A stretch of 64,000 nt of DNA from Plasmopara viticola (lineage: Eukaryota > Oomycota > Peronosporomycetes > Peronosporales > Peronosporaceae): NCBI GenBank assembly GCA_001695595.3, contig MBPM02000077.1:124001-188000 (forward strand). Direction: 5' to 3'. Positions 1-10,069 of this stretch are shown here, in pieces. The translations under genes and the position numbers were made by a program. The notes under the pieces are model-generated. The model worked only from the letters and a program-made list of their open reading frames with translations. It made no database searches and was not told the origin of the DNA. Positions within the stretch are counted from its first letter, which is position 1; the number at the start of each line of letters is the position of its first letter.

Positions 1-129
1 GTAATGATTTCCGAGTCCGCACCGTCCATATAAGTGGTTCAATCTATTTTCAACAAAAGGATAACATTTATAAGAGTCATTTAGTTCACCTTTGAGATAT
101 TTCCAATTTTCATTTCATTAAAAAGCTCA

Positions 130-455
130 TTTTCGGAAAAGGTTAGGGTGACGCCCTCCTTCCAAGCGCGGGGGCTAAATGCTCGCGCGCTTCGGGCCGG
201 TGCTCTCGGGCATCTGCAGGTCTCTAACGAGTCCCACCCTCGACGCGACGGTCTCCAGCACCAAGGCGGCACCTGGGCTCTTACCATGTCAGAACTACAC
301 AAAATAATGGAAGACCCTCACGGCCTCGGTGCTGGCTGCACTGCCCGCCGAACGAGACTCGACGTATGCGGACACCACTCTATGCCGTGGACTAGCCATA
401 GAGCCTAGCACGTGCATAACTTGGCAACGCGATAACGTAATACAATACAATACAA
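130..455 (+). mobile_element. GC-rich ~320-bp retroposon, copy 1
   Basis: A GC-rich block that recurs at 4290-4609 (minus) and about 56676-56995 (minus). It starts TTTTCGGAAAAGG and ends in a pentanucleotide tail (AATAC/ACAAT repeated about three times). An 11-bp direct repeat, TAAAAAGCTCA, flanks it at 119-129 and 456-466. Target-site duplications of this length plus a simple-repeat 3' tail are typical of SINE-like elements mobilised by a LINE. An open frame of 86 codons (148-408) lies inside but resembles no protein I know. I see no convincing pol III A and B boxes, so its parent RNA is unknown. Confidence 0.72.
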
Positions 456-460
456 TAAAA

Positions 461-2480
461 AGCTCAGTGGCTTTGTTTTTCCGAGGCTTAGTGACTTTGA
501 CGCCTCCATCAGTGTCCTTTTAAGCACCTTTTGTTCGACGCCACCATCAGTTGAGACGTCATTTTTTTTGAAGATGAAGTATGTTTGACAATAGTGAGAT
601 TGAGCTTGACCAAGGGTCGATTTGGGATTGCATGTACAGTCTCTTCCGAGAAGCTTTGTTGCCCGCTCTTGCTAGTACACCTGTAAAGATTAGCTACCAT
701 CGTATGGAGTACTCCTTTGGCAGCCAATGCTTCCAGCGAAGCTAAGTTACTCGCTACGAAGAGCTGGAAATAACGCCACGTCCAGCTTCGCAAATAGAAA
801 AGTCCCTTTGTTACCTCTTTCATTTAATTCGAGTGCATAGCTCTCCTTTTATATGATCTGTACGCACCACACGGGTGGAAATATGTCTTGACAGAGCCTG
901 TCGCGCAGAATTGGGTGGCTGGAACTGACGGTCTAGTTCTTTCATCAATACAGAGCTCATGCGGTTCTAGTCCCGAGCAAGTCATACTTGCACATTTTTA
1001 AGAAAAGAAATGGCTTTTGTCGAGGTACTTAATATTGACGGCAAGGTCTGTTTCGATCAAAGGGACATCAAGAGCTAAACTGTTAGTCCGTAAGACCAAG
1101 GTTGACTTGTATTCATTGCTCTTTCGTATAGCATCGGTCACTTTTATTGCTGACCGCGCACGCAAAATTTCATGACACACTGATAGTAGAAATCGCTTTT
1201 CACATCCTCGTACACTTGCACGTAATGCCGGTAGCTCCATTTTCTCCTTCGAGAGCTAACAAGCCCTCAGGGACTCAGCGACCATGGGTCGTATCCACCA
1301 TAAGAACTTATTTTCTTTCTTAAAGCGGCCCATTTGTAATTGTCACCAGCGTTTCTGGCTCTGAAAATGCAAGGACGTGACTTCTGCCAGATACTCCCCA
1401 AGCCCTAAAAGGAGACGAAGGTCAACTTCGTTAGCATATATACGATTAACATACTCTTTTGTACAGCCAAATGAGTGCATTAGAGCTCATTAGTATGGTA
1501 CCGAGTCAGCGAGTCCACGGATCTTTAAATACTGCTTGGAAGTTGGCTGTATTATTATTATGAACGACAGTTCTTGTAGCTCTTGGTTACAATTCAATAA
1601 GGCAAAACCAAGTTTTCATAGAAGTTGAAGTATTATAGAAAACATTCATTTTCCTCCCATCAAATGTTAGTTGAACAAATTTCACTACACTTTTATCCAG
1701 CGATTTGCCTAGCTACTGTTGTGGTATTTAGAAGTATACCAAAGTAGATTAAAACTGTAAATTGAGGACGGCAGGTATACAAAAATAGTCGCATAGGAAC
1801 TGAAGATGCATGCAGAGTAAGCACTGAAATTCCGTTGTTTTCATAACGGGTTTTTTGGTGCAGTGGTTGTACTACCTCTGCTCCAAGTCGGTAACAAATC
1901 CCACCGTGGACGAAAACTGACAGGTGATGCTATTTGTAGGGATTACAATTGGGAATTCGAAAAGTTGATAGCTTGCGTTAAATACCGAAGGCATTGTCGT
2001 GAGGGAGTCGTTACAACACCTAGCCATTAGACGTCGGTATGCGAAGCCCCTGATTAGGGGTAGACAACACCTTGGCGAAGTCCAATGCAAATTGGGAGAG
2101 ACGGTAATACTGGGTGGCGGAAAGCTGCAAGGGTCGCTAACTTGACAGTAGTCCCACCAAATCGGTATGCAAGATGTGACGTAGATCGGGCTAACTCGTG
2201 ACCTCAAACAGGCGCAATTAGCATATCGGCTACGACTTATTCCAGGAGTAAAAAAACTTTTAGAAGACGAAAGGCAAAAAATGCCAAATTGTTCAAAAGG
2301 TGCTAAAAGGCCGGAATAACGAAAGGCCTAAAGCAAGCTTAAAAACAGCATTTTTGTGTTAAGTCACTCTTTTTTTAGCAAAGGAGCTGAAAGGGTCATC
2401 CTCTCAGCTAGAATAGGACCCGTTTGTGGCGGCTGCTAAAATGGGTCCAGGGTAACATTGAGGGCATAACTAGCAATAAT
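461..2480. other. Spacer with decayed sequence, no gene recognised
   Basis: AT-rich DNA between retroposon copy 1 and the 3' end of the LINE relic. Open frames of 80-111 codons occur on the minus strand (509-823, 998-1240, 1872-2207), but none resembles a known family. Part of it may be the 3' untranslated region of the LINE lying to its right, or older insertions; I cannot separate these. Confidence 0.4.
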
Positions 2481-2488
2481 GCTCCGAG

Positions 2489-2836
2489 TTAATTTCCATT
2501 GTAACGAGAACGTGCCGAAGCGCTATCTAGCTGCACTAAGTCTACATTGTGGAATTTAAGCTGTAAATTCCTAGTGGATTTCAGTCTGGCTAGCAACTCA
2601 AGTAATTGCCGCAGTTTGGCACTGGAATGGCCTAATCTTTTGTAGCATAAGTCTTGATAGAAGTGTTGTATGTGAAGCACTATAACAGCATCGACTTGAG
2701 CGATAACTTCGATGATGTTGACTTGAATCTCATAAAAGCGAATGTTATTTCTGTGCATCCAAAAGCAACGCAGAACCACTACTCGGACAATGTGGAAAAT
2801 CACAAATAACCTATAATCAAAACGTGAATTTACCAT
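2489..2836 (-). pseudogene. LINE relic: C-terminal end of the ORF2-like protein
   Basis: The minus strand encodes a stretch with the character of the extreme C-terminus of oomycete LINE polyproteins: hydrophobic residues followed by a W-x-H-R-N-x-I pattern (here FWMHRNNIRF) and a helical tail. On the minus strand it lies downstream of the reverse-transcriptase segment at 3660-4270, as expected for one LINE, but the portion that should join the two is inverted (2824-3650, plus strand). There is no signal for a functional gene. The assignment rests on pattern memory of LINE C-termini and is moderate. Confidence 0.5.
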
Positions 2837-3650
2837 CTTGGGCGGACCTAATTATTCGACTTTACGATGAAGCAATTTCGCCTTGGGGACAAGACTATGA
2901 TATTCTTTACACCCCCATTTCTATTGGCTCGGACCACGTATCGCACCGTTTCCATCGCTGGACAAGTCTTGGGTCGTATTGGCACTTCGTACTATTAACA
3001 TGGCATACTCAATTTCGCAAAAAACTTACAAGACTTCAGGTCAAATTTGACAGGCTAATTATGCCCATTCTAAATGATGTGGATGTTACCTACGGCAACT
3101 GTGGTAGGACTCTAAACGGAGCTACAAGGCCATTGGGTTAGTAAAATTACTAGCTGCCCACGGAATTTTTAGGCTGGCGCAACTATTCAAGGCTTGCCCA
3201 ACACCTATTACGGCTAAATACCCTTCCCGTTTTTCAAGCCAATTTGGCTCAGGGCGGCTTGTCAGCTCGATTTCATGCGACTATTTCTTAGACAAAGCCA
3301 GCTCTCTGCTGCGTTCACTAGACCCTTATCCAAAAGGGCCTAGTCAAGTGCCAAAATTTTACGCCGCACATCACACCTGGACTTTTGATACTTATGAAAT
3401 ATCCGAGCTAAGTGTGACAAGAATTCAAAATTTTAATGAAATTTAATTCACCAGCATTGCCCCTTTCTCGACTCGGCGTCTCAGTTAGACCTGATACGAC
3501 TATGTGGACCCGTGACTACAAACTGGGTCGACATGTCTTGCCAGTCTACTCTGACCTTCTTTATCGACTCCAGCACAACGCTTTATTTCTCGGTTATCGT
3601 CTTCAGCATCTTACTGCTGCACTTTCAACCTGTCATCGAGTCTAAGATAG
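2824..3650 (+). pseudogene. LINE relic: post-RT middle segment, inverted in place
   Basis: The plus strand encodes the region that follows RT in oomycete LINEs. The first part contains WGQDYDILYTP and SYWHFVLLTWH (within 2824-3141). A stop-interrupted middle contains HHTWTFDTY (about 3373-3400). A later part contains LPVYSDLLYRLQHNALFLGY (about 3538-3600), which normally precedes a Cys-rich terminal region. Both flanking LINE segments (2489-2836 and 3660-4270) are on the minus strand, so this piece of roughly 830 bp is inverted relative to its neighbours. Several stops interrupt it. Confidence 0.55.
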
Positions 3651-3659
3651 GTGTTAAGC

Positions 3660-4270
3660 CTAATCCACCTTGACTTTTAGGGAGGAACCACCACTCGCGG
3701 GCCAGAGCGTTGGAATACTTAAAAGCCACATGAAGCGTGAGATCAGTCGTGTAAGCTGATCTTGAAAGCCAGTGGACGGAATATAATAAACAATGGCCGT
3801 GTATATAGTACAGCTAGAACTATTTGTTGGAGAATAACAACTTGACCCCGTAAAGTCCTTGCGCGGTGAAGTCATAGCGAACACCGGTTTTCCATTTCCA
3901 CGATAAGATGCTGGGGGCAATCAGCGTCCGAAAGAGTTGGTCCGTAATTTATACCCAAAAGTTTGGTGCAGGCATTATTGTCTACCACAACAACTCCCAG
4001 TGATAGAAGGTTTTGTCGTAATGGCTCATTATCCGCAGTCCAAGGTTGAAAGGATAGGTTTACTGTCTTAGCCGTATTTCGACTCATTCCAGAGGCCTCA
4101 CAAATGTTCTCTACCAATTCTAAAAAGTAACTGGTATGGCGTTAATCATGAAGGAGTCCGGTGCAATCATCAGCAAAGCTAATAACTGTAGTGGGTGATG
4201 GTGTAGCGAGCCGTTGCATAAAGTCGAGCTTTTGTGTTAAATAGCTGGTTTTATCTTGATAGTCTTGAGC
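3660..4270 (-). pseudogene. LINE reverse transcriptase relic (C-terminal part)
   Basis: Reading the minus strand from about 4270, the sequence encodes a truncated non-LTR reverse transcriptase. It contains the catalytic box SFADDCTGLL (FADD codons at 4166-4177), a helix ending NICEASGMSRNTAKT (about 4117-4070), and the thumb-proximal motif TKLLGINYGPTLSD (about 3970-3930) followed by MENRCSLW. Stops and frame changes show it is dead. The 5' end is cut off close to the retroposon at 4290. Downstream LINE domains continue in inverted orientation at 2824-3650. Confidence 0.7.
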
Positions 4271-4289
4271 TTACACTAAAGATATATAT

Positions 4290-4609
4290 TGTATTGTATT
4301 ACGTTATCGCGTTGCCAAGTTATGCACGTGCTAGGCTCTATGGCAAGTCCACGGCATAGAGTGGTGTCCGCATACGTCGAGTCTCGTTCGGCGGGCAGTG
4401 CAGCCAGCACCGAGGCCGTGAGGGTCTTCCATTATTTTGTGTACTTCTGACTTGTTAAGAGCCCAGGTGGCGCCCTGGTGCTGGAGACCGTCGCGTCGAG
4501 GGTGAGACTCGTTAGAGACCTGCAGATGCCCGAGAGCACCTGCCCGAAGCGCGCGAGCATTTAGCCCCCGCGCTTGGAAGGAGGGCGTCACCCCAACCTT
4601 TTCCAAAAG
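4290..4609 (-). mobile_element. GC-rich ~320-bp retroposon, copy 2
   Basis: A near-identical copy of the element at 130-455, in opposite orientation. Its pentanucleotide tail is on the left (TGTATTGTATTACG on the plus strand) and its 5' end on the right. A 13-bp direct repeat, TAAAGATATATAT, flanks it at 4277-4289 and 4610-4622; the right one runs into an (AT)n tract to about 4632. Because copies 1 and 2 carry different target-site duplications, they are independent insertions and not the terminal inverted repeats of one transposon. A 91-codon frame is open in the sense orientation (4331-4606). Confidence 0.75.
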
Positions 4610-4632
4610 TAAAGATATATATATATATATAT

Positions 4633-7300
4633 AGAATAATTCGAAAGTTAATCAGCTGCAAAGATTAGTCGCCAGCAAAATTTACGAAGATTGTATTTTT
4701 GCACATCAGACTTTGATACGCATTCCATTGCACATTTTGATCCCTTACGACTGAATAGTGTGATTAGTCATTTAGCGCTCCTGTGCAAGTCGCTGTGCGA
4801 TCCCAACACATCTGTCGTAGCTCTTTGCTTCAAGAAAGCTTCAGCATAGGTCTCTGATTTTCGCTCCATACTTAAAGCTAGTAGACCCATCCGCGATGCT
4901 TGGCCTTATTTCAAAGCTTGAATCGAACTTTATATCTGTCTATCCTTTGAAAGACAATGTTCCATTTTGACTCTAAAAAGTAATTCAAAACATGTCACAC
5001 AAAATAATAAAATATTTGCTTCGATGTTAGCAAAGGTACATAGAAATCTTTACTCGAGAGAAGATTGATCTCGATCGGCACTGCGTGGCCTTTCTTCATG
5101 TAGCAGTAAACACGCGTACTATATATCGAGTAATGTCTATACGAAAATAGTTTTAGTATCATCAAAGGTAGCGTCTAATTAAACGAAAGTAGGACTAAGG
5201 CAAAAGTCGAAGCTCAACTTGGAGCAAATTGCTCTTGATGTCCACATCGCGTCAGCTTTTTATTAGTCTCACGCCTTACGGCGCAACATCTTTTATAAAA
5301 ATTAGTCTCGATAAAAGCGCTGTGGTCTCCTTTACAAGGTGGCTCGTTACATACATCTTAGTGATAGCGAGACCACAGAGAAAAGATAAGCCCTTTCTTG
5401 CGGTCCGCGCAACTGCAAGCGACCGTGCTCTATAAAATTGTGCAGTGCCGCTATGCTTGTACTGATTGGTGGAACGAATGCGATAATCCCACTTGTCCCA
5501 CAAAAATGGCAGCGCCGAACCGTTTTTGCTGTTGTAAAAAATGCAGTGACTTTCTTTTTTGATTTCAGGGCATTTTAAATTGCCGTTTTGAAATCCTTTT
5601 TCAGCGGTCGAAGCCTTTTTTGATACAAATGTCAATGCCGCTACATGCGCTAAACCAGCTGCAACGACAGCAAGTTCAAGCAAGTAGTCAGCAAAAAATC
5701 TACCCATGCTTGGTGTGCTCGATGGACAACGTTAAGAGAAGTAGCTTCCGCCACGTCTAAAGCATACCACAACTGAATTGCAAGGCTCACCCAACGTACG
5801 ATCACACACACGAAAATGCCGATAGAGTGGTGCCGTACCCTTCGGCGTAGCGTCACTTGTGACGCCGAAGACAACGCCACGTGTTTACCAACGGCTTTAT
5901 GCAACAGCCATTCCAAGGCTCATAAAACCCAACGAAGCCGCCAAGCTTCCTTCAAGGTCCATGGTGTGTGCGCTAGAATTGGCTTTGGGAGGTCCACTCA
6001 GCACGAGTCGGACATTGAAGAGCGACGCCGCAATTTGTACCAGGCCAAGACTCGGCGTCGGTTCACAATTCACGGTCTCTCATGCGAGCATGCTGCTAAC
6101 GCTGGATGGAGCTCGAGTAGTAGAATGACTGAAACTCCGGTGCCCGTGGGTGCTTCAGCGTTGCCCACTTACACCCGCGTGTTAAAGCACAATTCCCTCT
6201 TCAATTCGACTCGATTGCTTTACGGCCGTTGTCCACCAACGCAGCAGATGTTTTCACGTGCACAAAACCCACACCCGTCTATCATTTTTATCGACTGTCC
6301 GCCGTAGAGCGATGCAACGTTGGCGCAATAGCACGTGTGCGCTTTGATGAACGTGTACTATAGAAAACTTAGAAAAAGGTTAGTTAGACTGACCTCTATA
6401 GAATTGACTAATTGCAACCTTGAATAGCAGCGAAAATAAGATATTTTTATCGACTCCGGCTACACTTTCGTTGGAAAAGCTTCTTTTTAGTGGTTGCGGG
6501 GTAATTGCTCCTGATATCGCTGTCGACTTATGCTCTTGCTTTTCAAATTGCAGCAAAGCCACTTGAATGAATACTTCCTACTGCGAGGTTGATACCTAAT
6601 GTCTACTTTACACCTTTTAAGCGAAAAAACGTTTTTTTTAAATAACATGCCGATTATCTCAATGCGGTGGATAACCTCACTAGTACAACGAGCAAATTAC
6701 CAAAAAACAAAAAACAGAGTCACAAGTTGAAAATTCTCGAGGGATTACATGAGTCAAGCTGCAACTAATGGCAAGAAAATAAAGCTGGTTTCAGACCTGT
6801 ATCATTGAGTCTGGTACAAATCAGAGATAAAGCAGGTAATGGACAGTCGATTGGCTATCGCACCGTATCTCGAAGCTGAGAGGTCGATGCATACTGACAA
6901 TCTGGTGTAACCTACGCTTTGCTCCTTCGGAACTGTTGCGCTAGTTGGCGCTCGCAAATCGCCTCCGCAACTGTTTTATGTAGATTGTCGCCGCACCAAG
7001 CTATTACAAATACCGTTTTTCGTGGTCAATCATGCTACGTTAAAGGCTGAAGAAAAGACTTGCCCTCTACCAAATAATGGAGTTTCGAAGGTTAGTGTTG
7101 TAACTACAAGTGTACTTTCGGAGAAAGAATGCTGAAATTAGACTTCGCAGTTTTGACCTCATGCCCTTCGCCACATGACATCCATCCCAATGTATCATAT
7201 ATTTGATCGACGGGGTAGGGGAAATTCCTTCCCTCAGCCATAATCTGACTTGGCAATTGTATAGAGCACGTTTAAGTACGGGCAAGGGTTCGACCCTAGC
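4633..7300. other. Spacer; possible decayed coding segment at 5440-6310
   Basis: AT-rich spacer except for 5440-6310, which is richer in GC and looks like old coding sequence. The plus-strand frame 5816-6307 (not starting at ATG) ends in MFSRAQ followed by PSIIFID, which resembles the Walker B region of AAA ATPases, preceded by RLLYGRCPPT, which vaguely resembles a broken Walker A region. The match is short and could be chance. The minus-strand frames 5276-5707 and 5650-5916 resemble nothing I know. No intact gene is visible. Confidence 0.35.
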
Positions 7301-7334
7301 TTCCAGCGTGTTTCGCTAAGCTCCTCTCCTGACC

Positions 7335-9344
7335 ATGGCCTCGACTCGATCCCTACGCTCACACTCGTACTCGAACCTCGACGAAGTGACCTTTACGCAC
7401 TTACATTGGGTCCTCGCCCTCGACTTTTCCACGCACCAGTTGCGAGGCTATGCCGAGTATACCTTCCACCACACGGCCACAACCCCCACGTCGGTCGTCG
7501 TGTTGGATACGCACCACTTGCACGTGTCCCACGCCTATGTGGACGGCCACGAGGCAGGCTTTGCTCTGGCCGAGCAAGAGCACGCCGTCTTTGGTCGTGC
7601 GCTCGTCGTCACGGTGCCGAGTCATGCGACCAAGCTTCGCGTGGACTACACGACGACCGCGGCTTCCAGTGGCTTGCAATGGCTCCACAAGGAGCTCACG
7701 GCCGGCAAGACGCATCCGTACCTCTTCACGCAATGCCAAGCCATCCATGCACGCACGATCGTCCCGTGTCCCGACACGCCCGCGTGTAAATTCACGTACT
7801 CGGCCACGGTGACGGTCCCCGAGTGGTGCACGTGTCTCTTGAGCGCGATTGCCGACCCACAAGGTCGCACGAACCACGACAGCGCCAACGGCACGTATCA
7901 AGTCTCGTTTCACCAGTCCGTTCCCATTCCATCCTACCTCCTTGCAATCGTCGCGGGCAAGCTCGAGAGCGTCGATTTGGGCCCACGGAGTCGGGTGTGG
8001 GCCGAGCCCGCCATCGTGACGAAAGCCGCGCATGAATTTGCGCAGACCGAAGCGTTTTTGCAACACGCCGAGGCCATTACGGGCCAAGCCTATGTCTGGC
8101 AACGCTACGACCTCGTGTGTTTGCCGCCGTCGTTTCCGTACGGCGGGATGGAGAACCCGTGCTTGACGTTTGTCACGCCCACGCTCTTGGCCGGCGACCG
8201 GTCGCTGGCGGACGTCGTGGCGCACGAGATTGCCCACTCGTGGACGGGCAACCTCGTGACGAATCGGTCGTGGACGGATTTTTGGCTCAACGAAGGCTGG
8301 ACCATGTGGTTGGAACGCAAGATCCAGACGCGCATTGCCCAAGACCCGAAAGCGTATGATTTAAAAGCCGCGATGGGCCTGCGGGACTTGGTCGAAGCCG
8401 TCGACGGGTTCGGGCCCGACCATCCGTACACGGCGTTGGTGCCGGAGATTGAGGGCATTGATCCCGACGACGTCTTTTCGTCCATTCCGTATGAAAAAGG
8501 GTTCAATTTCCTCCACTACCTGTCCACGGTCGTCGGGGGCCACGACGTCTTTGATGAGTTTGCCAAGGCTTATATCCAAGCCTTTAAGTTTCAAACGCTC
8601 ACGTCCATGGACTTTCGTGCGTTCTTTGAAACGTACTTTGCGCGTCAGCACGAGGCGTTGCACACCATTGACTGGGACGCGTGGTTCTACGCGCCGGGCA
8701 TGCCTCCGGTCACAAACACGTTTGATACGACGTTGACGACGCAAGCGACTGCACTTGGCGAGCAAATTGCCGCGAGCAGCGACGTGGCAACGTGGACGAG
8801 CGTGGCGCCGAGTGCTTTGACGAAGTGGCCGACGAGCTTGTGGATTTTACTCCTCGACACGCTGCTGTTGAAGCAGGAACGGGCCAACTGGACGTCGACG
8901 CACCTCGACGCGATCAATGCGTTTACGCACGACCACTTGACCACGACGCACAATGCCGAGCTTCGCTTTCGCTGGTACACGTTGTCACTGCGGTCGGGCG
9001 ACTTTCGACGGCTCGACAAGCTTGTCGAGATGCTCAAGGAACAGGGACGCATGAAGTACGTGCGTCCGCTCTTTCGGGATCTCTGCGCTGCTTTGGGTCC
9101 GGCCCAAGCCGAAGCCATTTTTGCCGACTGCAAGAAGCTCTACCACCCCATTGCAGCCAAGATGATTCAACGGGATTTGGAAAATAGTATTGCCAAGACC
9201 AAGAAGAAGAAGGTCAAGTTTGCGTCCCCCACGACTCCGAGTGCGCTGGCGCAATGGCTCGGGGTCTCCAACAAAGTCGTCAGTGCCGCTGCTGTCGTCG
9301 CGGCCATCACAATGGCTTTGCTCGTGGTCTCCCGCAAACGGTAG
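7335..9344 (+). CDS. M1 family zinc aminopeptidase, leukotriene-A4-hydrolase-like, C-terminally membrane-anchored
   Basis: Intact 669-residue protein from the ATG at 7335 with a strongly GC-rich coding frame and no intron. It has the M1 exopeptidase motif GGMEN (residues 270-274), the zinc site HEIAH (H297, E298, H301) with the third ligand E320 in NEGWT, the PYEKG tyrosine motif, and the LTA4H-type C-terminal helical domain with GRMKYVRP. Active-site spacing is within two residues of human LTA4H, so this belongs to the LTA4H/aminopeptidase B branch, which removes N-terminal residues from peptides. Epoxide hydrolase activity cannot be inferred. Unlike the cytosolic ~610-residue relatives it ends with a lysine-rich linker, a ~19-residue hydrophobic segment (about 647-665) and SRKR: a predicted tail anchor facing the cytosol. 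Confidence 0.93.
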   Translation: MASTRSLRSHSYSNLDEVTFTHLHWVLALDFSTHQLRGYAEYTFHHTATTPTSVVVLDTHHLHVSHAYVDGHEAGFALAEQEHAVFGRALVVTVPSHATKLRVDYTTTAASSGLQWLHKELTAGKTHPYLFTQCQAIHARTIVPCPDTPACKFTYSATVTVPEWCTCLLSAIADPQGRTNHDSANGTYQVSFHQSVPIPSYLLAIVAGKLESVDLGPRSRVWAEPAIVTKAAHEFAQTEAFLQHAEAITGQAYVWQRYDLVCLPPSFPYGGMENPCLTFVTPTLLAGDRSLADVVAHEIAHSWTGNLVTNRSWTDFWLNEGWTMWLERKIQTRIAQDPKAYDLKAAMGLRDLVEAVDGFGPDHPYTALVPEIEGIDPDDVFSSIPYEKGFNFLHYLSTVVGGHDVFDEFAKAYIQAFKFQTLTSMDFRAFFETYFARQHEALHTIDWDAWFYAPGMPPVTNTFDTTLTTQATALGEQIAASSDVATWTSVAPSALTKWPTSLWILLLDTLLLKQERANWTSTHLDAINAFTHDHLTTTHNAELRFRWYTLSLRSGDFRRLDKLVEMLKEQGRMKYVRPLFRDLCAALGPAQAEAIFADCKKLYHPIAAKMIQRDLENSIAKTKKKKVKFASPTTPSALAQWLGVSNKVVSAAAVVAAITMALLVVSRKR

Positions 9345-9990
9345 GCGTTTCGACCATGCGATGCCGTCGCTGTCCACATGTCAATTGGCAGAGATGGTAC
9401 TTGCCTGTCGGTGAGAGGTAGACACAATATAACGCCCTTTTTACAGTCGACTTTTAGTGTTGCACCAATAGCATATGGTAACGGACAAAAAGGACGGTCG
9501 CCCGCCGTGGTCAATTCAATCGACTGCTTGACACGCTCGTTGAGATAAACATTCTAGTCGATAGAAGCACTAAAGCGGCAGGCAAGACATCTCAGATATC
9601 ATCGATCTTGCTGCTTTGTTAGTGTGACAGGACATTGACTTTTGACGCCATGCGGGTCCGTGGCAACTAAGCGTGTTTTTAATATTGTCGATATTTAATC
9701 AAGCTTTGCGAGCGTGTAGAGTATTGTTAAAAGAAGGGATGTAATAAATTGGTGTGCCGCAGCTCTTGGTGATTGTGGCAATAATACTTTGATTGCGAAA
9801 CAACAGCGGTTTTTGCGTCCACGTTCAGAAGCTTCGCAAGCGTCTTAGTAAAGCTCTCTACTCCATTTGTCTCGATCGAAATAGCTTTGACTCGCGCGTT
9901 CTATGGCGGAAGCAACCTTATCAACGGGTTGGTCGTTTCACCTTCTCCCACCACCGACCATCATTGTCCCACGAGGGCAATCGGGACACC
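9345..9990. other. Intergenic spacer
   Basis: The interval between the aminopeptidase stop and the promoter of the next gene on the same strand. No conserved coding, RNA gene or repeat is visible. Confidence 0.4.
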
Positions 9991-9995
9991 GTGCC

Positions 9996-10010
9996 ACCAT
10001 TCACCGTTTG
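9996..10010 (+). promoter_or_regulatory. Inr-like oomycete core promoter motif
   Basis: CCATTCACCGTTTG lies here, about 60 bp upstream of the ATG at 10070. It resembles the oomycete initiator followed by a flanking promoter region (pyrimidine-rich TCAYTYY then a T-run). The assignment rests on motif likeness and distance only. Confidence 0.4.
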
Positions 10011-10069
10011 GGCACACACGCCAAACAACTGGGAATCCCGTCCCGTTTTCAGTGCTGCTTGTGTCGACC

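Noticed and set aside
130..4609. Inverted 320-bp repeats at both ends first looked like the terminal inverted repeats (or LTRs) of one 4.5-kb element.
   Set aside because: Each copy has its own different target-site duplication (11 bp and 13 bp), which shows two independent insertions in opposite orientation.
7275..7310. GGGTTCGACCC upstream of the aminopeptidase as a tRNA T-arm.
   Set aside because: No D-arm, anticodon arm or acceptor pairing around it.
7401..8342. A 313-codon open frame on the minus strand.
   Set aside because: It lies wholly inside the aminopeptidase gene, opposite a frame with all catalytic motifs; GC-rich coding DNA often leaves the opposite strand open.
9887..10069. 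N-terminal extension of the zinc-finger protein.
   Set aside because: The frame is open but has no ATG before 10070, and an Inr-like motif lies within it at 9996-10010.
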